Below, one piece after another: positions 1 to 10,513 of a stretch of DNA of 34,995 nt; positions within the stretch are counted from its first letter, which is position 1; every line of letters starts with the position of its first letter. The notes beneath the pieces are model-generated. The model was not told the DNA's origin, did not search any database, and saw only the letters and a program-made list of their open reading frames with translations. A program made the translations under genes and the position numbers. The DNA comes from Chromera velia (lineage: Eukaryota > Sar > Chromeraceae): positions 104,131 through 139,125 of the forward strand of contig JAHBMJ010005923.1 of assembly GCA_018398765.1 (NCBI GenBank), written 5' to 3'.

Positions 1-538
1 AAATGACCCTTCTCTGTGTGTTGGTATGCTTTTTGAGCATTCTGAGCAAAATTTCGGGATTTTGAGAGTGGTCCTGGAAAGTTTTGGCCCAAATTCTTGC
101 ACCAACTCATTCAACGGCCTCTGGGGACCAATTTGGTGCCTTTTTGGGCCCTGAGCGCCGCTGGAATCGCGCGGACCGGCTTAACCGGCTCAAAAATTTC
201 AGACCCTTCTAATTGGTCCATGCACATCTGTATAACCACCTTCCGCGTTGCGCTGCTTTACGATAGGTTTTATTATACTATTTACTAGTACTTTAAGTTA
301 GTTTTATAAATTTGAAATACTTGATAAAAACTATTGAATTGAAAATAAAAATTACCTCAATTTTGTAGACACACACACATAATTTAATCTTATAGGAAAT
401 AATATATTCATATATACGTGCAATAATAAGTAAAGCCTGAGTCTCTTTGAGTTAATAACTTGAACTTATGAATAAAAGTCATATACAGACAGACAAAAAG
501 TCATACATATAGTTAGTAGCTAGTTTTAACCAGTTAAG
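1..538. other. AT-rich intergenic sequence, no gene seen
   Basis: The first ~270 bases are of mixed composition with no reading frame that looks coding. From ~270 the sequence becomes very AT-rich up to the LTR boundary. The bases TAAG at 535-538 abut the LTR start and recur right after the second LTR at 4496-4499, so they probably are one half of a target-site duplication. Confidence 0.5.
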
Positions 539-1055
539 TGTGGAATTCTACCCTGTGGTGCCGCCCTCTGTGGAGTCCTACCCTGTGGCGCCGCCCTCTG
601 GACCCTCGCATGCGCTGTATCTGAATGAGCCCACGTGCCGACGCCATGCTCCGCCGCCGCGTATATATGCAATCGATTTGCATGCATGTACGTGTTACAC
701 ACGTCGATCAAAGTTGTTGAAGTCGAGTCTGACCTTCGTATTCAAGTATACAATATGTTACTTGAGCAACAGATAGCATCGTTTGAGTCTGATGTCTGTT
801 TATCATAGATCGGGAGTCTGAAACTCTGAGAGAGAGGAACAGAGAGGAGCATAAGACTTAGTAGAGATTGTGCAATGATAAAATAAACCTAGCTGATTGG
901 AATCCCAGATAGCTCTAGAACTAAACCTTCTGTAAACTGCTGCCTGAATGAGTGTTGCTCACATTCCTTCTCTAGATCTTCCCTAAGGTTCTTAATATCC
1001 TCGCTTTACCTTCTGTCTGGACGCCATAAGGTGGCCGGACAAGAGGGACAAAGCA
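539..1055. repeat. 5' LTR (left copy)
   Basis: This copy matches 3988-4495 along its whole length with scattered substitutions and small indels (extra bases near 855 and 990). It opens with two tandem 30-base units (539-568 and 569-598), each made of two ~15-base halves starting TGTGG. TATATA at 662-667 and AATAAA at 882-887 could serve as U3 promoter and R polyadenylation signal, which would place transcription on the plus strand. Confidence 0.75.
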
Positions 1056-2033
1056 TTGTAGTGAACGCTCAGCTCGATGAGTATCGACTCTCATGTACCT
1101 TCTGTAATAGAGATCAGATCTGTCTCTTTGCGCAACAGTTAAAATCCGATTGCAACGATACGGGCACGGTCAAGCAAAGACCATGAGTAGGGGAATTCAG
1201 CGTCCCCTTGCGTCCCAAGCTGCCTGGAGCCCTGTTTCGGAGATCCCCTTCAAGTCTGATCCTGGACTTTGCCTTTATCCTTGGGTGGAGAGCCCGAAAA
1301 TCCTTGGAGGTCGCCAAAGCCGATGGCAGAGACGTTGCTTGGTGTTGCTCAGGACTTTAAAGAGCCTGATATTATTGAAAATGCCACCTACAAGCAGATC
1401 GCAATCCAAACGGCCAGTTGAGTGCTTTCTCTATGTCTGCTAATTGTGCAACTGTCTCCATCTTCCGGACGAGAGTCAGCTGATCACCTTCGCTTGTCTT
1501 TGCTGTTGCTTGCTTGCTTGTCTGCGCAAGGCTGACCACCTTTGTGGGCTGCAAACACCTCCAGCGTGTCTGGGTCTGCCTGGACTGGTCCTCCAGCAGC
1601 GTTCAAATACAGGAAGATGCCCTTCGTTTCTCTATATGCCTGCAATGCTGCCATTTTTTTCAAAGAGAGAGCTTGTCGCTTCTGGCTGTTCGGGTGTCGT
1701 GTGGATCGTTTGATGAGTGGCCGTTCGATCGAGTGCATGAGACTGTGTATGCATGTTAAACAGACAGAAGGGACAGGTAGCGGTGTACCACATAGACCAA
1801 CGCAGTGACGGCCGGTGTGCCAACCAGGGAAGGCCTTCTGCTCTGGGACCCCGATGCGGCAAGCCTGGAGTAGGAAGGAGGGGGAAGTAAGGAAGGGGTA
1901 CAAAATGATATCGAGCCTGCCCTTGATGAAAAGAGAGGCAGAAGGGTCGCGGCAGACCTACCAAGAGACAAAGTAGGGCACACGGCAGCTGCCGCCTCGT
2001 CTCTCGCCGGCACTGGCACATTTTCAACTAACC

Positions 2034-2153
2034 GGGAAGGGCAAGAGGGGGTCGTGGGAGAAGGGGGGGGAAGGGGGAAGAGGGGGTGAAAGCGGGGAAC
2101 AAAGGGGAAGGGAAGGGGAGGGAAAAAGGAGGGGAAAGAGGGGGAGGGGGGGG
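2034..2153 (+). repeat. G-rich homopurine tract inside the LTR element
   Basis: About 120 bases are almost entirely purine, with many runs of four to eight G separated by A-rich linkers. The interior of the LTR element otherwise has mixed composition. Such tracts can form G-quadruplex or triplex structures; nothing here shows a function. Confidence 0.6.
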
Positions 2154-3987
2154 TTGCTTTGGGATGGGGGGACGAATCGAATCGAGGCTGGCCGAGAGCA
2201 TATGAAGTACTAGCGACTGAGTATGACTGGAGCATCTTTTATCCGGAGTTGAGAGTTTATATGTCAAAAGGAGCAGCAAGGGGATAAAACGAGACAGAAA
2301 GAAGAGACGAGATAAAAAGAGACCAGCAGGGCAGTCTGCAATGTGTCTGGTCCCTTCCCTCCCTCCCTTTATGCAGCTACTGACATGCGCGGAGTGTGTT
2401 TGTGCTCGACGAGACTGTTGAGTCCTTCTATCGACGAGGACTCCAACTCGATTGCCTACCCCTACGTCAGCTACGTGTGAAAAGGCCAGAGGACTGCCTG
2501 ATTATCACCGCTATGTGCTTATGCCTGCGCATGCCCGCGACTGCCTGTGACCGCCCTTGTGCCCCTGCACTGAACTTGGGGGGGGAGTGAGCATTGTAAG
2601 GCTGAGCATCAAAGAGGCGGACTGCGAAAACAATAAGCTAAGCGCCGCATGTGCCGCGTATTCCGAACTTCTGGAGCTCCTTTTGGAAGAGTGACCTTTC
2701 TTCTCTCTCGGCTTCTCTTCTTTGCGCATGGCTTCGGAGTCAGACCCCTCATGTGGCTGAAAGCATGGGCGCATGAGGGGGCGCCTTCATTTGCTGTCTC
2801 CTTCTCGTTTCTGTCTGCTGCTTTAAAATGTTTTGTGTTATCCCCGGTTTCTTTCTTTAAGAGAAAAAGACTGGAAGAGGCCAAGGAAAAATGAGTAGAG
2901 GAGGAGCAAAGAAAGAATGAATCTTGAGAGAAACAGAAAGAGATGTCTGTTTCAACGAGAAGAGAAGAAGAAGAAAAAAGAAAACGAGGGAATAGCCCGT
3001 ACATGTCTCTTTGTCCCTTCTGTATCTTCTCCCTGCCGGGGGATGTCGATGCTTTGGAAGCCCTTTGGGGTCTCTAGCTATCGCCTCTCTCCCTCGCAGC
3101 ATGGGAGTTGATGGGAGCCTTGGTGGAGCCAGCCGCCTCTGCGCAAGCATCTGCAAGGAGCCAGACGGTATGCCAGCAGGCGTCTCCCTCCGATAAGTCT
3201 GACCAGGTGTTGTTCATTCGTTGATATCTGTTCTTGGGTGTTCGGTCGATCTACGGTGTTGTTAACAACAGGCGAAGACGCGCATGCAGTCTTTGGGAAG
3301 GAAGTGAGATAAAAGAGAGAGAAGGCAGAGAAGGGAGAGCAAAACGGGAGTGAGAAGTAAGGGAGCAAAAGAGGCAAAGATAAAAAAAAAAAGTATAGAA
3401 AGCTAGATAGACGACAGTCACTGTGAGCGCATGCATCGGCATGGAGATGTATGCGTGCATGTGACCACGTGGGCCTGACTGTGCCTCACTGTGTCTTTCT
3501 CTCTGTCGCTTTTTCTGTCTAGCATTTCCGTCTCGTTCTTTCTTTCGCAGAGATCTGAGAGGTTAATGAAAAGCTGGGAAAACGTAAGACCTTGCATTGG
3601 GAAGCTTGCGGCCGTCGAGTGACGGGCTTTGCCGTCAGGTAGAGATGGTGTGCTTTTGCAGGCCACGAGCAAGCCAACGTCCCTAAAACTGGTTTTTTGA
3701 GGAAAGACCTGATGGGTTGGCGTTGTTGGCAAGGCAGTGGTGATAGTACCTTTGCATACATTAATCTGATTGACTTGCATCAATGGGAGGAAACCTTTTT
3801 GTTTGTCCGCTTTCGCGTCTGAATTCTTTCGATTACCTCCTTGAAAGTGTTCTGTTGGTTGCATGGGTTTGCATTGTGTCTAGTTGATCGTGTCCTTTTA
3901 CTCACCTTTTTTCCCTTTCTGCACATGCTCAAATCTGTCTAACTGATCGCGGGGACGCGATTTTCTTGTCCGTGGCCGGGGGGGATC

Positions 3988-4495
3988 TGTGGAGTCCTAC
4001 CCTGTGGTGCCGCCCTCTGTGGAGTCCTACCCTGTGGCGCCGCCCTCTGGACCCTCGCATGCGCTGTATCTGAATGAGCCTACATGCCGACGCCATGCTC
4101 TGCCGCCGCATATATATGCAATCGACTTGCATGCATGTACGTGTCGCACGTGTCGATCAAAGTTGTTGAAGTCGAGTCTGACGTTTGCATTCAAGTATAC
4201 AATATGTTGCTCGAGCAACAGATAGTATCGTTTGAGTCTGATGTCTGTTTGTCATAGATCGGGAGTCTGAGACTCTGAGAGAGAGGAACAGAAAGGAGCA
4301 TAAGTAGAGATTGTGCAATGATAGAATAAACCTAGCTGATTGGAATCCCAGATAGCTCTAGAACTAAACCTTCTGTAAACTGCTGCCTGAATGAGTGTTG
4401 CTCACATTCCTTCTCTAGATCTTCTCTAAGGTTCTTATCCTCGCTTTACCTTCTGTCTGGATGCCATAAGGTGGCCGGACAAGAGGGACAAAGCA
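3988..4495. repeat. 3' LTR (right copy)
   Basis: This is the second copy of the 539-1055 sequence, in the same orientation. It keeps the doubled 30-base TGTGG module, the TATATA-like stretch at 4110-4117 and AATAAA at 4325-4330. Differences from the left copy are mostly C/T and A/G transitions plus two short indels, so the insertion is not very recent. Confidence 0.75.
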
Positions 4496-5109
4496 TAAGT
4501 GATATTTGATGAGTGATCTAGTGAGTTATTTAGTGATACTACTTTAGAATAGTGTCATTGTTTTTAATAACGTTTTGTCTTTTAAAAGTCGCTTGTGCAA
4601 ATGACACGGGGGTGTGCTTCATTGCTGAGGCTCAGACCATACCTCATGGGCTAGGCCCGCCGGGTTTCCTAGCTGGTTTCCCAAGCTGCGATCAGCTAGC
4701 TCTCAGCCGTGTGCAGTTAATTAACAGTTTTAGCTAGTTCAGACTGCTAGTTAGACTGTTCATCACCTCATTTTTACTTTGGCTAGGCTGATCGAAAACC
4801 AATATGCTATGTGCTAGTCTAGACATAAAGTTAGTCTAGACATAAAAAAAAATATAGAACTAAAAGAAAATGATTGATAAGAGAAAAAATTAATTCCAAA
4901 ATGATAGAAAAAGTATAAGAAAGTATTGTCAAAAGTATTAGAAAATGAAATAAAAGAAGTATCAAAAAGTATCAAAAAATGATAGAAAATAATAGAAAAG
5001 CTGCAAAGAAGTTAATGTTTTTTTTACAGAAAGGGACAAAGACCAAACGATTGAAAAAAAAGGTAAAAAGAAGTAAAAAGATAAGAAAAGACAAGAACTA
5101 GGCAAACAC
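4496..5109. other. AT-rich intergenic sequence
   Basis: No credible coding frame is present. From ~4850 to 5090 the sequence is an irregular repetition of short A-rich words containing 'aaaagtat' and 'gatagaaaa'. A short less AT-rich island lies at ~4600-4740. The stretch ends at the target-site duplication of the MITE. Confidence 0.5.
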
Positions 5110-5117
5110 GATGCTTT

Positions 5118-5355
5118 CTAGGCGACGCACAGTGGTAAAAAAAAAAAAAAGAATAGACATGTCGAGATTTTTTTTTTTTTTTTTTAGTCTAGTGGTCAAA
5201 GGTCCAAGCAAACTTAGCAAAGGTAGGTTTTGTAGTTAGATGTGTTTTTGTTATATGTTTGGCACTTCCAATAAAATAATAGAAAAAAAAAATAAAAAAG
5301 ATTAGGCTTCTCCAAATTTTTTTTTTCTTTTTTTTTATCACTGTGCGTCGCCTAG
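5118..5355. mobile_element. MITE: 238-bp DNA element with perfect 17-bp TIRs and 8-bp TSD
   Basis: CTAGGCGACGCACAGTG at 5118-5134 is matched exactly by its reverse complement at 5339-5355. The complementarity continues inward with one mismatch into an A-run on the left and a T-run on the right. GATGCTTT stands immediately outside both ends (5110-5117 and 5356-5363), a perfect 8-bp target-site duplication. The interior is AT-rich with no ORF. An 8-bp duplication is typical of the hAT superfamily, although the terminal bases are not a textbook hAT end. The intact ends and duplication suggest a recent insertion driven by a transposase encoded elsewhere. Confidence 0.88.
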
Positions 5356-5375
5356 GATGCTTTAGATAGGACCCA

Positions 5376-5447
5376 GCCTCCGTGGCCTAGTGGTTAGAAC
5401 GAGAGGCTTGGACCGGGAGGTCCTGAGTTCGAGTCTCACCACCAGCA
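5376..5447 (+). ncRNA. tRNA-derived SINE head with RNA polymerase III A and B boxes
   Basis: TGGCCTAGTGG at 5383-5393 fits the tRNA A box and GAGTTCGAGTC at 5425-5435 fits the B box, with spacing as in a tRNA gene. It is not a working tRNA gene: the seven bases before the A box (GCCTCCG) have no partner after the T arm, and no orthodox anticodon stem forms. A tRNA-like 5' part that has lost acceptor pairing and is followed by unrelated sequence is the usual structure of a SINE. It starts only 20 bases after the MITE. Confidence 0.7.
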
Positions 5448-5467
5448 GAATTCTAAAATACATGCAT

Positions 5468-5765
5468 CCGAATAAAGCGCGGTCTAAAATTGATAGAACT
5501 GAATAAGACCCGGTCAGAAATCGAGACATCGAATAGCGCGCGGTCAGAAATCGAGGCATCAAATAGTATGTGGTCTGAATTCGAATAACCGTCAGGCCGA
5601 AAACCAAATAGTACCCGGTCTGAAACCGAAGTACCCGAATACCACGCGGTCCATGCTTAGAATAGCCGATTTTGCCTGGTCGAATTCCGCGCGGTTTGAA
5701 TTCGAATTTGAACGCAGCGATTATTCTACTCTGAGGTCGAATAATCACCCGGTCTGAATGGCCTG
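5468..5765. repeat. Degenerate ~30-bp tandem array downstream of the SINE head
   Basis: About eight diverged units follow each other, each with a core like GAATAnnnCGCGGTC followed by tGAAATCGA or a variant. Clear unit starts are near 5470, 5500 and 5530; later units carry insertions. The period is ~30-31 bases. The minus strand stays open across most of the array, but I regard this as a by-product of the repeat. The array may be the body of the SINE or an independent minisatellite. Confidence 0.65.
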
Positions 5766-5826
5766 TCACATGTGCAAAATCGGATCATGCAAGAGAAATC
5801 AAAATCTAGATTTTCCCGAGAGGACC

Positions 5827-5850
5827 CCCGAGGTCGTCGGTCACCTCGGG
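5827..5850. repeat. Perfect 8-bp stem-loop
   Basis: CCCGAGGT at 5827-5834 and ACCTCGGG at 5843-5850 are exact reverse complements with an 8-base loop. It lies in non-coding DNA just after the tandem array. Confidence 0.5.
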
Positions 5851-7123
5851 AGGTCTGACACCCTCAGAATTGCCTCTCTGAAACCAACCTCCAAACTTGA
5901 GCAAAATTGAGACGATCTGCACACAATATTGACTTAAAATCGATTGAAAAATGATCGATCATAGCACCATACATTGAACTTTTTTGAACTAAACCTCTGA
6001 CTCTTTAGACCCTTAGACTATCTTGAAGCCTCATTGGAGTCTGACTAGCGCCACTTCCCTTTGTCTATTCTAAGGGCTTCCAGTAGCTCTTAACAAATAT
6101 TGAAATTGTTGACTATAACGTTACAGTAAATAGTATGATTAAACAGACGTCATTTTTTTTTTTAAGAAGTTTATCCCCGTTTTTGAATATCAAAGTTGTA
6201 AAAGGCTAAGGGATGAGACTCATATATATCATGAGAGATGCAAACCGTATCACAATTTTATTTTTGGCCGTTCAAAGCAAAAAACAGAGAGTCGATCTCC
6301 GCTCCCTATCACTCTAGCCATCAGAACGCCCCGGCCCACATGGCCCGCTTGGAATCAAGTCTTGAAGATAAGAATCTAAAGCGAGCTCAAATGCATACGC
6401 TCTGTGTTTTGATGCAAGTCACTGCATAGAGCGATGCTCGAAGACTTGCATGCCTGTTAGATCCACTTGGCCTGATGCCTGACTAAGATTTCGCAAGAGA
6501 CCGGGGAAAGACGAGCACGAGAGCAAATGCAAAGTTCTATGCAAGAATTTCAACTTGATCTGATTCTGTGCCTTCTGATTGGACTATTTTTCTTCATGTA
6601 GTCTGAGTCTCCTTTGTCGTACAGCTCCAACCCCGCCTCGGGATTGTGCAAGGCCTCAGCGAGGCAAATTGAAGGAAAACTTCGACTATTTCTTCAATTC
6701 AACCTGCAGAAAATAGAATGGCATTTCAGGGAGGCGATAGTTCGATCAGTCTATGACTAGATGCCCACGAGTGTTCTTCAAACACCGGTTTCAAATCCGC
6801 AATCAATCATTTGCTTGGTTTGTTTTTCCCCTTCCCTCTTTCGCTCCTGACTGACCCCATTCTTTCTTTTTTCCTCCGTTTGTTTTTTGCCCCCCCTTCA
6901 ATTCCTCCCTCTATGCTTCCCTCTCTCCTTTCTTCCCCCCTCCCTCCTTTCTTCCTCCCTTCCTTTCTCCACCCACTTTTGTGTTCTGGTTTTTCTCATT
7001 CTCTTGTTTTCTTCCTTTTCCCCTCTGCCCTGAATTGCTTTTTGTTTCTCTCTCCTCTCATCCTATTCTTTCTGACTTTCTTGTCCACCAATGCATGTCG
7101 TCATTGTCGTCCATGTCCATCGA
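5851..7123. other. Intergenic sequence with a pyrimidine-rich block
   Basis: No gene is supported here. 5880-6800 has moderate composition and only short ORFs. 6820-7080 is strongly pyrimidine-rich on the plus strand (repeated CCCTCC and TTCTTT words). It would lie just beyond the stop codon of the minus-strand discoidin-domain gene and so may form its 3' UTR as a purine-rich transcript. Confidence 0.45.
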
Positions 7124-8398
7124 TCAGAGGTCCAGGTCCTTCATTTCTGCGATCTTCTGCCTCGTGCCCTCACTCACGGGGGGCCACTTGAAGGGCCCAG
7201 AGAACCAGTCAGAGAGGTCAGAACGGGCAGCGATGGAACAGGCGAGAACCCAGAGCTCCCGCGCACTCTCCTGAAGATAAAGATAATATAAAGACATTAA
7301 TTGACATTTTCGCGAATGGATCTTCAATGTGGCGGTCTGCATATGTATGCGTGTATGCGTATCTGCTTTTTCATCTGTCTATCTATTCATCCGTCCATCT
7401 ATCTCCGGCGTGTGTGTGTTGCTAGGTGTAAAGAACAATCGATGGCTTAAGTTCCTCCAAGGCAGACCCTTCGTTTCTTCACAGACTTCCGTTGGGAGCT
7501 AAGTTTGACGGGCAGCTCTAAAGCTGGACAAAGCACAAGCAAGCGTAGAGGTCTAAGATTGTCCAAAGAAAATGTGAATGAGAACCTCACAAACGCCAAA
7601 GGGTTCGTACATCTTTCAGCCAATTGGACAGAGAAATTAGAGAAGATCGTTCTCGTGCCTCCCCACTTGCGCCTGTGGTTGTATCATTCACTCATTCCAT
7701 GCTTCGCCTTCGCATGTCTTTCTGCTGTCTCTTTGCTCATCGCTTTTCTTCTGGATAGAAGCAGCCGCCCGAGCTCAGACGTTCCTCTCTCTTTCCCTCC
7801 GGCTACCAGGGTCTTTCTGTCCACCCAAGAGAATGCATTTCTCCCTTCCTCTCTTCTTTGAAAGCTGACCGGATCATTCCGCTCTCTCCCCTCGCCTATC
7901 TTGGACACCTCAGGAAGGCAATGGAGGAATCTGTACATCCACTCGTACCCTCCGTGCTCCTCGTACAGACGAGAGAGCATTCCTGTAAGCAGCAGTCGGT
8001 CATTCGCAGGCAAAAACAACAGGAACAGGGGGACAGCTTGAGAGCAGAAAAGACGTGTTCTCTTCGTTCTTCTCCTTTCTCGTGTGATTCTCCATCTTTT
8101 CCTCTTCATGCCTCGGCCGTCTCCGCTTTAACCGAGCTCGAATGTATCGGTACAGTGAAAGTTTCGATTTCCCATATGACTCTTCCGGAAACAGCTCACA
8201 GGAAACGCGTTCAAGCATTGCGCAATGTATCTCTTACACAGCGTCGTGCCAGAACGGCAGCATAGGACCCGAAAGCAAGACATCCTTCCCCTCCCTCTAT
8301 TGACTCTCGTCCCAAATTGGGCAGAGAGAGACCCTCGATAAACAAACCATCCTCAAGCATATGCTCCCTTCACATGGACAAGGGTGCGGCTATACGGT

Positions 8399-8440
<42 letters not shown>

Positions 8441-8512
8441 CACAACATTTGCCTGCCGTTCTTCTTTTCCCTCAGCCTTCCAGACAAAACATGTGCACAT
8501 CCCCCCCAACGG

Positions 8513-8547
<35 letters not shown>

Positions 8548-10513
8548 CTGAGTACAGATTATCGAGGGAGCTCCTCTCTTCCCATGGGAGGAGCCACTTG
8601 GCACACGTGTTCTCCCAGGTCCATTTCTCGTCTCCCATGTAGACGTCCAATTTGTCCTCCATGAACTTTCGGAACTCCGCACGATACATCGTCCAATTGT
8701 ATCGGAACCCCAGGCCCGCATGGTCACTGATCAGACACCCGAAGATATTCACAAGTCTGCGCGCATACGGATATCCATACATCAAAAGGTTTTTTTAGTC
8801 TCCATACGGATATCCACACATCAAAAGAAAACAACAAGGTCAGATAGCTATGAGATCGAAATTGCTCCATCAGGATCCAGAAGAACAAAGAATGAAACAC
8901 TTCCTTCGCGATGTCTGCAGAAGAGGCGAACACTGGAACAACGAGAGGAGATTAAGAGGAGTTGCTGGAAAAACCGTCAATGACCATCGCAACGCCTTGC
9001 TGGACAATCCAAGAGATGGGCTTTGTAAATGAAAACAAAATCCTGGGGTAGAAAAACGCACTGCACGGGCATGCCCACATTCTGATCATTTGCCCTCCCA
9101 CCAGCCGATCCATACAAACCCACCTGCTGAGTACCATCAGGGCACAGAGAAGAAAAATGACCAACCAAAGAACCACCAGACTGACGCCTGATTGAGCCAG
9201 TGATTCGATCTGTTGTCGTCAGTCGTGGCGTAGTTGAAGTTGTCGGACACCAAGGGGGAGGGCAGCCAGTTTCTGCCGAGTTCGTACCTGCAGGCACAGA
9301 CGCCACCTCACAGAGGGTTTTTAATGAGACATGACCAAACAGAAGGGAAAGAGAAGGGGATGGCGTCATCCTAGAGTTGCAGATTCGTGAAGGAGAGAGG
9401 GGGAGAGAGAGAGAGAGAGCTGCACCACCGTACGCGTGTAGAGATGTTTGTGAGACGCGAAAAAAAGAAGAAAAGCGTCACGTGGTCAGAAGCATGGGGA
9501 CTTCATTCTCACACACACACACAAACGGCACTCACGTACCAGAAAATCTGGTGGATGAAGGTTTTGTCCCCCTTTGCGATCTCCTCATAAGTCTCTTTCC
9601 AGAACGCTGGGCCTATCGCTACCTTCTGCCACCCATGCACAGCGAGTCCTGCAGCTGGAATGATCACGCACTCGATTGTGTGCTTCCCCTCATGCCCCGG
9701 ACTTTCCTTTGGAGTCCACCCACACACCTTGTCGTACTCTTCCATCAGCTTCTCGATGTTCTGGACGAATTGGGCCATCGTTTTGGCGTTGGAGGGACAA
9801 AACTCAGCCAGTGAGGTCTTGACGTCGATAATGACCACCAGCCTCTGTCCCTCAATACGCACTTTGTATTTTCCAAAATCTCCCGATCCGATATTCGGGC
9901 TGTACTCATCCCCGACCACAGACAACTTCAGGCCCTCCTGCGCATACTCTGATGCAACCAGACCGAAATCCTCAGGGTTGAAGTTCTCCGAATCCGTCCC
10001 TGCAACCACCCCGGCCTCGAGTCTGGCAATGCGAGAATCGTATTCGGATACAGGGCAGTCCTCAACCACCCATGCCACACCCCAATTCTCCTTGTCGTCC
10101 GAAAACTGAATCTCCAGACGCTTCATGTGATTCCCTGCCCCCCCCCACTGGGTCCATTTGACGTTTGCAATCTCTACGCTTCTCCCGGCATCGATGCCAA
10201 TCCACTCACGACACTTGCCGGGATTGCTACGGGTGCGCCAAGAAGTGTTGTGGTTGCCATCAAAAGCGTTTTTCGCATTTCCGATGCTGGCTTCGTTTTC
10301 AGGGTGTGCTATCGGGGTGAAGCCAGAGAGGGGCTCCCTCGATCCCTTCGCGTAGAACTCTAGAGTGCGGAAGTACGCCTCCCACCCAGAGTCGGCACTC
10401 TCAGTGCACAAAATGCGCCAGTACCGGTGTGCACCGGCTGCTCTGGCACCCTTGTTCACCGCATGCTCCTCAGCAATGACAGGAGCGTTGGCAGTGGAAG
10501 CTGCGCACCCCAT
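7124..10513 (-). CDS. Discoidin (F5/8 type C) domain protein with N-terminal lipidation motif, 540 aa, six exons
   Basis: Exons on the minus strand are 10513-9540, 9287-9166, 8932-8836, 8756-8548, 7982-7909 and 7270-7124. Codon phase agrees at all five junctions, total 1,623 bases. The protein starts MGCAAST, a combined N-myristoylation (Gly2) and palmitoylation (Cys3) motif, so it is probably held on the inner face of a membrane. Residues ~28-155 have the order of a discoidin / F5/8 type C galactose-binding-like domain (RYWRI near the start, DGNHNTSW, then IGIDAG and MKRLEIQFSDD). The remaining ~385 residues are aromatic-rich (FIHQIFWYELGRNW; WENTCAKWLLPWE) and belong to no family I recognise; no HExxH metalloprotease motif is present. 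The third donor (8836/8835) is weak and that junction is the least certain. Start: first ATG of a long open exon. It is divergent from the HAD phosphatase gene. Confidence 0.8.
8401..8545. repeat. (CT)n and (GT)n microsatellites inside an intron
   Basis: A (CT)n run followed by (GT)n lies at 8401-8440, and a second (CT)n run at 8515-8545. Both are in the fourth intron (8547-7983) of the discoidin-domain gene. On the coding strand the second run is (GA)n starting right at the splice donor, G|GTAGAGAG, so the donor's intron side is partly made of the repeat. Confidence 0.8.
8763..8826. repeat. Tandem ~25-bp duplication next to a splice acceptor
   Basis: The sequence CATACGGATATCC.ACATC is present at 8763-8788 and again at 8802-8826, differing at a single base, 39 bases apart. 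It lies in the third intron of the discoidin-domain gene directly upstream of the acceptor at 8758/8757. Confidence 0.65.

Larger units (their letters stand above)
539..4495. mobile_element. LTR retrotransposon-like element without recognisable gag-pol
   Basis: Two direct repeats of 517 and 508 bases bound this ~3.96-kb unit. Both begin TGTGG and end AAAGCA, the TG...CA ends expected of LTRs. TAAG lies directly outside both ends (535-538 and 4496-4499), consistent with a 4-bp target duplication (5 bp, TAAGT, if the terminal T is counted differently). A G-rich tract ending GGGGGGGATC precedes the second LTR and could be the polypurine tract. The 2.9-kb interior has no reverse transcriptase, integrase or protease motif in any frame, only short ORFs. 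One 32-codon ORF at 1323-1421 reads plausibly as protein but I cannot assign it. The element is therefore either non-autonomous (LARD-like) or has lost or replaced its coding region. Confidence 0.75.

Noticed and set aside
1484-2279. Several overlapping minus-strand ORFs inside the LTR element
   Set aside because: They are Pro/Ser-rich because of the homopurine tract on the plus strand and match no retroelement protein.
5376-5447. A functional tRNA gene
   Set aside because: The acceptor stem does not pair and there is no orthodox anticodon stem-loop, although the A and B boxes are good.
5362-5769. Minus-strand ORF of 135 codons over the SINE head and array
   Set aside because: Open only because the ~30-bp repeat lacks stops in that frame; it runs antisense through a tRNA-like sequence.
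8952-9176. Membrane helix frame in the discoidin gene region (LVVLWLVIFLLCALMVL)
   Set aside because: A strong donor (CAGCAG|GTGGGT) follows it, but joining this frame to the first exon gives a stop or breaks phase. The alternative frame 9287-9166 joins both neighbours in phase and reads as continuous protein.
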